Assembly: GCA_934438175.1 (NCBI GenBank)
Contig: CAKSBH010000001.1
Location: 124,001-188,000 of the forward strand
Reading direction: 5' to 3'
Length of the DNA stretch: 64,000 nucleotides
Source of the DNA: an uncultured Eubacteriales bacterium
GTDB taxonomy: Bacteria; Bacillota; Clostridia; Oscillospirales; UBA644
The notes beneath the pieces are model-generated. The model saw nothing but the letters and a program-made list of their open reading frames with translations. It had not been told where the DNA came from and did no database searches. This document shows, one piece after another, positions 57,157-64,000 of this stretch; within the stretch, counting starts at the first letter, position 1, and every line of letters starts with the position of its first letter. Made by a program: the position numbers and the translations under genes.

Positions 57157-60100
57157 ATGAAAAAATGGCTGAGGGTTCCTTTGTTCGTTCTGCTCATCGC
57201 GCTTCTGCTTGGTTGCCTGTACGGCTGCAAACAGACCGATGGCTTGCAGGAAAACGACGAGTGGAACAACAATCCGAGCGTGATTTCCCGCAACCGGGAG
57301 TTGGCGCACATCCGGCGTATGTCGTATGCGTCTTTGGAAGAAGCGCTGGCGAACGATTATAAAAATGCCGCGAACTATCTTTCGCTGAACGGCACCTGGA
57401 GTTTTAACCTGGTGACGGAAACCAAAGAGATTCCCGGCGGGTTTATGACGCCGAGTTTTGATGTGTCCGGCTGGAAGGACATCCAGGTCCCCGGCAACTG
57501 GGAACTGCAGGGTTTTTCCGCTCCGACCTATACCTATGCGTCGTATCCCTGGAACACCGGTCTGTACACGCCGGCTGCCGTGCCCGAAAAAAATGAGATC
57601 GGGCTGTATCGCCGTGAAATCGATGTCCCTGCCGATTGGAAAGGAAAAGAGATTTTCATTTCTTTTGACGGCGTGGAATCCGCCTGCTATGTCTATGTCA
57701 ACGGCAAGATGGTCGGCTACGGCGAGGATTCGTATACCTCAAAGGATTTTCGCATTACGTCTTATCTGGACTACGGTGAAAAGAATACGATTGCCGTTAA
57801 GGTCTTCAAGTATTCCGACGGCTCCTGGCTGGAGGCGCAGGATTCTCTGAAGCTGGGTGGCATTTTCCGTGACGTGTATCTGTATGCCACGCCGAAGACG
57901 GAAATCAAAGACGCAACCTTTACGTATAAATTTACCTCGGATTTCTCTTCTGCCATTCTGTATTCCACTGTGGATATCGGTGCTTACGATTCTCCGGTGA
58001 ACGGCAGTTATGTTCAGGTTTCTCTGTATGACGCCGATGGGAAGGAATTCCTTGCCCCCACGAAAATCGGAGGCGCTCTTCAGTACGGCTCTGAAAAAAG
58101 CGGCGGCGCCTATCTGGCTTCCGCCACGGCACGCACGTCCGTTTCCGGTATGAGGTTGTGGAGCGCAGAAGATCCGTATCTGTACACGGCTGTTATCGGT
58201 GTGTATGACGGCTCCGGCAACCTGCTGGACATGATCAGCACCCGCATCGGCTTCCGGGATGTGTCGTTCTCGGTCGCCGAGGACGGCAGCAAGGTCCTTT
58301 CCGTGAACGGCAAGCATGCCGAATTCTTCGGGGTGAACTACAACGAGCACAGCTCCGTGAACGGAAAAGCCATTACCCGCGAAGAAATGATTGAAGATAT
58401 TCTTACGCTGAAGAAGATGAACTGCAACGCTGTTCGTTCTGCCGGTACGCCGCTCAGCCCGGAATTCATTTCGCTGTGTGACGAATACGGGCTTTATGTG
58501 ATTTCGGAACTGAACATCGAAACCGAGCCGTGGGCGTTCCGGGAGGGACAGTCTCTTCCCGGAAACCAGGCGATCTGGCAGAATGCTCTGATTGACCGTC
58601 TGAACAATGTTCTGGAACGGGATAAAAACAGTGCCTCGGTCGTCATCTGGTCTTTGGGCAACCAGGCGGGCATCGGTTCCAACCTCTCGACGGTCCGCAA
58701 CTGGCTGATTTCCAACGACAGCCGTCTGATTGTTTACAATGCTTATTATTCGGAAGACGGCTACGGCAATGTGGATTTCAATGTGATCGGCGATATCATT
58801 TCCACCTCCGGCTGGGATGTCGGAATGCTGAATGCCATCGCTTCGGACGATGATGTGACCGCTCCGATTTTCATCACGGATCTGGAAAGCGGTCTTCTGT
58901 CCGGCGGCGGACTGACCCGGTATTACATGGATCTGCTGGATAAGCAAAGCAAGGTCCAGGGTGTTTTCCTTTCGTTTTTCAAGGATCGCTCGCTGAAGCT
59001 GCAGGGGGATCTGCAGTATCCGGCGTCGTGGATCCAGGACAAGACCCTTTCGGATGCTGTTGTTATGGCGTTGTCCGGTCTGATCGGAAGTGACGGAACC
59101 TGGCAGAGCGATGCGTATGAACTGCAACAGGCATATGCCGCCATCGGCGTTTCGCCGTTGGATCTCAAGGCAGGTACCTTCCGTGTGATCAACCGGAATG
59201 CGTTTACGGCGTTTGAGGATGTCTATACGCTTTCGTACGAAGTGGTCCGCAACGGAAAAACCGTGGTCAGGAGCGGTACTGTGGACGGGCTGACGCTTCA
59301 GCCGGGTGAGACAAAGACCATCACTCTGGATTACGGAACCTATGGCAAGGATGCCGACTATTTTGTGACCGTAACGGTTTCTTATAAAGAAAAGCCGACC
59401 TGGGCGGATGACGGATATGACGGCGTTGTCTCGTCTGTTCAGTATGATCTGACAGGCAATACCAAGCCGGTGAAAAACAACACGGAGGCGGTTTCGGAAA
59501 AAGGCGGCTTTGATATTCTGGAATTCATTGCCCCGGTCGTGGATGCGACAGACACAGGGCTTGCCGCCGGCAGAATTTATGTGACCAACCGTTCTTCCAA
59601 GGCCTTTGACGAGATGTTCCGCCTGTCGTATCAGGTTCTGGAATACAACCGTTACTGGAATGAGCCCCGGTGGTATGTGTATACGTCCGGAACGGTCAAC
59701 ACGTCTTCCGTGGGTGCCGGCTCTTCGTATGTTCCGGTCTCGGCGGGTTACCACGTTCGTGCCCTGGAGGGTGCCCAGTACCGTGTGATCTTTACCGTAA
59801 CGGTGAAACAGGATATCGGAACGGTGAAAGCCGGTACGGAAATCGTGTATGAGTTCAACGCTTCCAGATTCGGTCTGGATTCCCTTCCGTTTGAAGTGGA
59901 TGCTTCGAGAACGCCGGCGCCGAAGATGGTTACGGTCGTTGATGCCAACGGCAAAGAAAAGCAGACACAGGAAAAGGATGCCGACGGTCATCCGATGTGG
60001 ATCGGCGGTCCGTTTGACGATGCCGACCGTGTGTATACGGAAAAACCGGAGGGCTACGGTGTTGCTCCGGAATCGTTCCTGATTCTGAAAAATGCGAATG

Positions 60101-62148
60101 TTGAGATCTCTCTGGATCCCGCTTCCGGACTGTTGCTTTCCTACAAGGTGAACGGGAAGGAAATGCTTGCCGAATCCGATCAGGAAACGGTATATCCCTC
60201 GTTGCTTCTGTCTCTGATGAGAAAGATGACGGGCGGGGATTATTGCTCCGATGTATCGGATGCCGAGAATCTGGAATCGCTGCGATATGCTTCTTCGTAT
60301 GATGGCAAACAGCTGAAGGATGCATTGAAGCCGGTCCGGATTTCCGACGGACATTATCGTTTGACACTTTCTTATGATGTTCTGAACCGCGACGCTTCGC
60401 ACGTCAAGGTGGATAATACGGTTTCCTCGTATCAGGTCGTATACGACATTTATGCGGACGGAACCATCTGCGTCAGTGCCGCAATCCGGCTTAATATGGC
60501 AACGGGAACTCCGACGGAGATTGCCAACATCCTTGCGTTGGATTCTTCGCTGAGCAACGTGACGTGGTATGGCAGAGGTCCCGGCGAAACGTATGCCGAC
60601 AAGAAATACAACTCCCGTGTTTCGGTGTTTGAAAACATTTCTGCGGAAGATCTGATTGATGATCTGTATTTGTCCGGTGGAGATCGCAGCGAAACCCGTT
60701 GGGTGGCATTTACAAACGAAGACGGCGATGGGTTGCTGATTACCAGCGACGACAATCTGTTTGCGTTCAATGTTTCCAAAGAATATGCGTGGGAGAACAA
60801 TGCCTACGGAAGCAATCTGCGGAACCGTCCGTACAATCTTGTTCGTGTGGTTGGCGCGCAGCGTGGTGTTTCCGCGGTTTCCTCGGAAAACGAATGCTAT
60901 CTGGATCAGTCCTATGCAATCGATCCGGGTTCCGTGTACCGTTATTCGTTCCGTATTTCCCCTCTGAAGGGTGCGGATTCGTCTGCAATGGAAGCGAAGG
61001 CATCTGCGGTTGTTTCGACGGCAGGCAAGGCATCGGTTTCTTCCTCCGAACGGCTTGGCGGAAAAACCTTCGCCCTTGAAAATCTTGCGGATCTCAAGAA
61101 ATATCTTACCGGAAGTTCCGGAGATCTTTCGGTTTCCGCGGCAACCGGAAGCGCATCACAGTTCTACAAACGGATCTTTACCAACATCGTTACGGTGTCC
61201 GGCGAAAAGAATTTTGTTTTGCAGAATCTGCGCAACGGATTGTATCTTACGCCGTCCGAAGTCGGACTGACGCAGTCGGCAATCGAACTTGGCTTTGCGG
61301 CACGGGATACCAGTTTGAGATGGCAGTCCTGGTACCAGAACAAGACGGAGCTGACCGGTGTGAATACCGAATATGTTCTGGCGATCCTGGCGAGAAATGA
61401 GCGGCTCGGCGCACGTCTTGGTGTTGTGCAGTCGGAGAAAGAAGACTTTACGGCATTCTCCGTGATTGTTGATGCGTCCGACAACGAACTTGTCCGTGTC
61501 CGCAGCAATATGAACAATCTGTATGTCACGGCTGTGGATCAGTTGGTGTATGCCAACCCCATTGTTCAGGAATATGACACGCGACGGATGCAGTATCCGC
61601 TTTCTACGGATTGGGGCGTTTTCCATGCTCCCGGTTCCATCTCGTACGATTATTCTTCTTGGGTAGAGCTGCTTGGCAGAGCGGTGATGTACGATGCGCT
61701 GCCCGGCGAGTCCCAGCAGTGGACATTTGTTGCCACAAGCGACGGCAACTACCGCATTGCCAACAAGAAAACCGGATATCTGCTGGGTGTGGAGGGTACG
61801 TTCAACCCGCTTACGCAGAAGACGGTGTATGAAATTGTGGAGACCGACCCGTTGTCCGATTTCTCCGACATCAGCAATGAATGGAAGGTAGAAGATCTCG
61901 GCGGATATTATCGCGTGACCAACGTCGGTTGCGGTCTGGTGCTTCAGACCAGAGCGGTTCGCGGATTCCTTTCCAAGACCGAGAGGGATTACCGTTATAT
62001 CACAGACATCAACGATGCCATTGAAGTGACGTTTGAGCTTTCGCTCGGCGAATGGAAGGGTACGGCGGAGCAGAAGTGGCACTTTTATTCCGAAAAGGAT
62101 TTGGAGGTTCGTATCACAGCGGGGAGCGATTGGCTGGAAGAAGAATAA
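57157..62148 (+). CDS. Giant GH2 (LacZ-like) lipoprotein, probably catalytically altered
   Basis: 1663 residues. A lipoprotein signal peptide (LFVLLIALLLGCLYGC) is followed by the LacZ layout: sugar-binding jelly roll, Ig-like domain, TIM barrel, and the late beta-sandwich motif WYGRGPGETYADKKYNSR. C-terminal regions with NLRNGLYLTPS and ANKKTGYLLGV look like ricin-type carbohydrate-binding repeats. At the acid/base site LacZ has LGNESG; here residue 503 is Gln (LGNQAG). At the nucleophile LacZ has CEYAHAMG; the aligned position is Asp575 (TDLESG), with Glu577 two residues on. A hydrolase would be crippled, so a binding or scaffold role is possible. GGAGG precedes ATG 57157. Confidence 0.87.
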   Translation: MKKWLRVPLFVLLIALLLGCLYGCKQTDGLQENDEWNNNPSVISRNRELAHIRRMSYASLEEALANDYKNAANYLSLNGTWSFNLVTETKEIPGGFMTPSFDVSGWKDIQVPGNWELQGFSAPTYTYASYPWNTGLYTPAAVPEKNEIGLYRREIDVPADWKGKEIFISFDGVESACYVYVNGKMVGYGEDSYTSKDFRITSYLDYGEKNTIAVKVFKYSDGSWLEAQDSLKLGGIFRDVYLYATPKTEIKDATFTYKFTSDFSSAILYSTVDIGAYDSPVNGSYVQVSLYDADGKEFLAPTKIGGALQYGSEKSGGAYLASATARTSVSGMRLWSAEDPYLYTAVIGVYDGSGNLLDMISTRIGFRDVSFSVAEDGSKVLSVNGKHAEFFGVNYNEHSSVNGKAITREEMIEDILTLKKMNCNAVRSAGTPLSPEFISLCDEYGLYVISELNIETEPWAFREGQSLPGNQAIWQNALIDRLNNVLERDKNSASVVIWSLGNQAGIGSNLSTVRNWLISNDSRLIVYNAYYSEDGYGNVDFNVIGDIISTSGWDVGMLNAIASDDDVTAPIFITDLESGLLSGGGLTRYYMDLLDKQSKVQGVFLSFFKDRSLKLQGDLQYPASWIQDKTLSDAVVMALSGLIGSDGTWQSDAYELQQAYAAIGVSPLDLKAGTFRVINRNAFTAFEDVYTLSYEVVRNGKTVVRSGTVDGLTLQPGETKTITLDYGTYGKDADYFVTVTVSYKEKPTWADDGYDGVVSSVQYDLTGNTKPVKNNTEAVSEKGGFDILEFIAPVVDATDTGLAAGRIYVTNRSSKAFDEMFRLSYQVLEYNRYWNEPRWYVYTSGTVNTSSVGAGSSYVPVSAGYHVRALEGAQYRVIFTVTVKQDIGTVKAGTEIVYEFNASRFGLDSLPFEVDASRTPAPKMVTVVDANGKEKQTQEKDADGHPMWIGGPFDDADRVYTEKPEGYGVAPESFLILKNANVEISLDPASGLLLSYKVNGKEMLAESDQETVYPSLLLSLMRKMTGGDYCSDVSDAENLESLRYASSYDGKQLKDALKPVRISDGHYRLTLSYDVLNRDASHVKVDNTVSSYQVVYDIYADGTICVSAAIRLNMATGTPTEIANILALDSSLSNVTWYGRGPGETYADKKYNSRVSVFENISAEDLIDDLYLSGGDRSETRWVAFTNEDGDGLLITSDDNLFAFNVSKEYAWENNAYGSNLRNRPYNLVRVVGAQRGVSAVSSENECYLDQSYAIDPGSVYRYSFRISPLKGADSSAMEAKASAVVSTAGKASVSSSERLGGKTFALENLADLKKYLTGSSGDLSVSAATGSASQFYKRIFTNIVTVSGEKNFVLQNLRNGLYLTPSEVGLTQSAIELGFAARDTSLRWQSWYQNKTELTGVNTEYVLAILARNERLGARLGVVQSEKEDFTAFSVIVDASDNELVRVRSNMNNLYVTAVDQLVYANPIVQEYDTRRMQYPLSTDWGVFHAPGSISYDYSSWVELLGRAVMYDALPGESQQWTFVATSDGNYRIANKKTGYLLGVEGTFNPLTQKTVYEIVETDPLSDFSDISNEWKVEDLGGYYRVTNVGCGLVLQTRAVRGFLSKTERDYRYITDINDAIEVTFELSLGEWKGTAEQKWHFYSEKDLEVRITAGSDWLEEE

Positions 62149-62168
62149 TTCCGGACGCGTCTCTGTTG

Positions 62169-62206
62169 AAACCCGGCAGCCGTTTCCGGCTGCCGGGTTC
62201 GTTTTG
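62169..62206 (+). terminator. Terminator of the GH2-like gene
   Basis: AACCCGGCAGCC / GGCTGCCGGGTT hairpin with a GTTTCC loop followed by CGTTTTG. Confidence 0.85.
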
Positions 62207-62217
62207 ATAAAAAACAC

Positions 62218-62246
62218 TTGACAAAGACAGGGATTGACGTTATAAT
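62218..62246 (+). promoter_or_regulatory. Consensus promoter of the ACP-RuvX operon
   Basis: TTGACA, 17-base spacer, TATAAT, about 80 bases upstream of the ACP start. Confidence 0.92.
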
Positions 62247-62325
62247 ATCCGTGGATTTTATATCCGTTTCAATTCGTGTTGTACACGAAAGAGAAAAGAA
62301 AGTATTGCTTTTTTGGGAGGAAACA

Positions 62326-62559
62326 ATGATGTTGTTTGAAAAAATCCGCAAAATGATTGCAGAGCGTTTTGACATTGAGGAGGGCACCATCACGCCGGAG
62401 ACGAATATCATCGAAGATCTGGGTGTGGATTCTTTGGATGTTGCCGAGCTTCTGCTTGTGATTGAAGACGAGTTCTCCATTACGGTTCCCGAGGAAAAGA
62501 TTTCCGAGCTGAAAACGGTTCAGGATCTGGTAAACTTTATTGAAGAAAAAACCGCATGA
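62326..62559 (+). CDS. acpP: Acyl carrier protein
   Basis: 77 residues, all acidic helices typical of ACP. The phosphopantetheine-bearing Ser is in LGVDSLDVAELLLVIED. It carries growing acyl chains in fatty acid synthesis. No fab gene lies nearby; the partner gene is ruvX, which overlaps by four bases (ATGA). GGGAGG lies 5 bases before ATG 62326 and 8 before ATG 62329, so either Met could start. A specialised rather than housekeeping ACP cannot be excluded. Confidence 0.92.
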   Translation: MMLFEKIRKMIAERFDIEEGTITPETNIIEDLGVDSLDVAELLLVIEDEFSITVPEEKISELKTVQDLVNFIEEKTA

Positions 62560-62969
62560 GAATCCTTGCCGTTGATTACGGAACGGCACGCACCGGTCTT
62601 GCCGTGTGCGATGTACTGGAGACCATTGCGACACCTCTTGTTTCCGTTCCGTCCCGCAACGAAGAAAAACTGCTGGCAGAGATTGCCTGGGTTGTGAAAG
62701 AGCGTCAGATTGAAAAAATCATTCTCGGCTGTCCCAGACGGACCGACGGCGCGGTAAGCGAGATGGAGGAAAAGGCCGTCCGTTTTGCCGGGCTTCTGCA
62801 CGAGTGTACCGGGCTTTGTCCGGAACTGGTGGATGAGCGGTATACCACGGTGATTGCTTCGCAACGTCTGCATGAAAACGACCGGCGTGCCCGGGAGCAG
62901 AGATCGGTGATTGATGCCGCCGCTGCTGCGGTGTTGCTGGAGGATTATCTGCGACGTAGGAAAACGTAA
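62556..62969 (+). CDS. ruvX: Holliday junction resolvase-like RuvX (YqgF)
   Basis: 137 residues with the RNase H-like YqgF fold: ILAVDYGTARTGLAVCD at the start (catalytic Asp), IILGCPRRTDGAVSE, VDERYTTVIASQRL and VIDAAAAAVLLEDYL with acidic catalytic residues. YqgF/RuvX processes pre-16S rRNA in bacteria and was first predicted as a junction resolvase. Coupled to acpP by overlap and ended by the terminator at 62972. Confidence 0.93.
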   Translation: MRILAVDYGTARTGLAVCDVLETIATPLVSVPSRNEEKLLAEIAWVVKERQIEKIILGCPRRTDGAVSEMEEKAVRFAGLLHECTGLCPELVDERYTTVIASQRLHENDRRAREQRSVIDAAAAAVLLEDYLRRRKT

Positions 62970-62971
62970 AA

Positions 62972-63010
62972 AAGAGAGAAGATTACGATGAATCTTCTCT
63001 CTTGATTTTT
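62972..63010. terminator. Bidirectional terminator
   Basis: AAGAGAGAAGATT / AATCTTCTCTCTT hairpin with T runs on both sides, between the convergent ruvX and DUF368 genes. Confidence 0.85.
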
Positions 63011-63018
63011 TGCGGCAG

Positions 63019-63861
63019 TCAGTTGCCGATCCGGTCGCAAAGACGGGTAAGAAGGTAAGACACGGCGGCGCCTGCGGCAATCCACAACAAATTGATGCCC
63101 AGGTTTGCCGTCCATCCCTCCAGGGTGTAAAGAATCATGACGGTCGTGGCGACGACAATGCCGAAAACACCGTGAGAAATGACGGAATCGTGTTTTTTAT
63201 AGGCGTTTGCCATCACCTTGGAAAGAGCAAGGATGCTTCCGGCATAGCCCACGGCGAGAGGAAGAATGCACGACAGGTCAAACCCGGAAATCCCTGCCAT
63301 CATGGGGGTGTACAGCCCGAAGAAAAGAAGCAGGGAAGAGGAACTGAGCCCCGGAACAATAAAACTCAATCCCCACAAAACGCCGCCGAGCAGATAGGCG
63401 GGAATGCTCGGTTTGATTGTGATGGAAAGAGTGTTGTGCAGCAGGAACAGCGCTCCCAGCATCAACAGAAAGGCGACGATCATGGACACCCAGGATGAGG
63501 TGGTTCTGCCTTTTTTGCCGGCATCTCTCCACATTTCCGGGAAGGTTCCCAGAATCAGACCGACAAACACACAGGTGGAGGTGACGGTGTAGGTTTCCAA
63601 CAGAACCGATACCAGCTTTGCCAGCCCCGCAAAGCCGATGATAACACCCACCAGGAACATGCTGAGCATAAAGCCGTTTTTCTTCAGACCTTTTTTGAAG
63701 TTTGACAGAGTTTCAATCAGCGGTCGGTACATGCCGAAGGCGACACACAGGGTCCCCCCGCTGACTCCCGGAAGAATGGCCCCGAGCCCGACGACAATGC
63801 CTTCCAGAATCCAAAGAGGAATGAATAAGACCGGAGGTCTTTTTCGTTTTTCTGTTTTCAT
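63019..63861 (-). CDS. DUF368 integral membrane protein (polyprenyl-phosphate transporter type)
   Basis: 280 residues with about nine membrane spans and the DUF368 hallmark ILEGIVVGLGAILPGVSGGTLCV near the N-terminus, repeated later as GLSFIVPGLSSSSLLLFFGLYTPM. The duplicated PGxSxS motif is typical of the DedA/DUF368-type transporters proposed to flip undecaprenyl phosphate back across the membrane (PopT). The next gene upstream ends 15 bases away, so they are probably co-transcribed. Confidence 0.88.
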   Translation of the reverse strand: MKTEKRKRPPVLFIPLWILEGIVVGLGAILPGVSGGTLCVAFGMYRPLIETLSNFKKGLKKNGFMLSMFLVGVIIGFAGLAKLVSVLLETYTVTSTCVFVGLILGTFPEMWRDAGKKGRTTSSWVSMIVAFLLMLGALFLLHNTLSITIKPSIPAYLLGGVLWGLSFIVPGLSSSSLLLFFGLYTPMMAGISGFDLSCILPLAVGYAGSILALSKVMANAYKKHDSVISHGVFGIVVATTVMILYTLEGWTANLGINLLWIAAGAAVSYLLTRLCDRIGN

Positions 63862-63876
63862 GATGGCTTTTCCTTT

Positions 63877-64000
63877 CTATTTCCCCGACCATTCGGTCAT
63901 GTGCTTCAGCCCGTCACGGTGTCCGCAAAGGTACAGGATATCTTCGGCGCAGAAGACATAATCCGGGCGAATGGCATCGGAAACCATGCCTTTTTTTTCT
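63877..64000 (-). CDS. C-terminal end of a TrkA-C-like protein (partial)
   Basis: Only the last 41 codons are in the window: EKKGMVSDAIRPDYVFCAEDILYLCGHRDGLKHMTEWSGK before TAG 63877-63879. The AEDILYLCGHRDGLKHM stretch resembles the end of TrkA C-terminal (RCK_C) domains in potassium channels and ion antiporters. The main body lies beyond the window edge, so the family is a guess. Confidence 0.5.
   Translation of the reverse strand, partial: EKKGMVSDAIRPDYVFCAEDILYLCGHRDGLKHMTEWSGK

Noticed and set aside
57739..60402. A minus-strand open frame of 887 codons opposite the GH2-like gene
   Set aside because: It is antisense to a clear coding sequence, has no ribosome site or recognisable domain, and its Arg/His/Ile-rich make-up is that of a shadow frame.

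Overview
The window looks like the chromosome of an anaerobic member of the Clostridia (Bacillota), roughly 50% G+C, probably a gut-type uncultured lineage. I infer this from the Clostridia-type gene content (GGGtGRT protein with its NifU-like partner, BioY, NHLM-type peptide export, AgrC-like GHKL kinase with LytTR regulator, fused redox proteins) and from crisp Gram-positive signals: strong AGGAGG ribosome sites, TTGACA-17-TATAAT promoters and U-tract terminators. No species can be named from the sequence alone.

Layout. 1-1.7 kb: end of a PfkB kinase gene, a histidinol-phosphatase and BioY. 1.75-4.1 kb: a secreted transglutaminase-like protein and a broken phage r1t-type holin. 4.7-12.8 kb: a membrane-anchored HTH protein, the GGGtGRT/Fe-S scaffold pair, an integral membrane protein, a CPBP protease, a lipoprotein D,D-carboxypeptidase, and homoserine dehydrogenase with aspartate kinase. 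12.87 kb: tRNA-Gln, followed by a more AT-rich accessory stretch (two XRE regulators around a structured non-coding element, then an acetyltransferase). 16.3-21.9 kb: a small protein, a LytTR/GHKL two-component pair and a heterodimeric ABC exporter. 22.2-28.0 kb: a phosphatase, an MFS transporter, and a LysR regulator diverging from a redox operon (CMD-cupin fusion, small protein, iron alcohol dehydrogenase with an in-frame TGA, flavodoxin-like reductase).

28.1-43.5 kb, all on the minus strand, is the most striking part: an NHLM-type (Nif11/nitrile-hydratase leader) peptide system. Read in the direction of transcription it holds an RsbV-like STAS protein, an RsbU-like phosphatase, an RsbW-like kinase, a very short secretion (HlyD-like) subunit, a C39 peptidase-ABC exporter, a second ABC exporter, a small leader-like protein, an ECF-type sigma factor, a family of about eleven small precursor proteins (plus at least three remnants), a radical SAM/SPASM enzyme and one last small Cys-pair protein. 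The precursors share a Nif11-like leader ending in a GG motif. Their cores differ sharply: several are Cys-rich with zinc-ribbon-like CxxC knuckles, one looks like a compact beta domain, and one is an Asn-rich repeat of about 11 residues. Usual NHLM partners such as LanM or cyclodehydratase are absent here. I infer a partner-switch/sigma-controlled export system for zinc-ribbon-like or radical-SAM-modified peptides.

43.9-64 kb: a coiled-coil membrane protein; an operon of an old-yellow-enzyme-type reductase with both aconitase X subunits; M18 aminopeptidase; a Sua5-CoaE fusion; an MmcQ/YjbR protein; an ATPase; a polysaccharide deacetylase with a coiled-coil partner; ProS; a huge lipoprotein GH2 (LacZ-like) protein whose catalytic glutamates appear to be replaced; ACP and RuvX; a DUF368 protein; and the end of a TrkA-C-like gene. 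No CRISPR array, rRNA or intact insertion sequence was seen.
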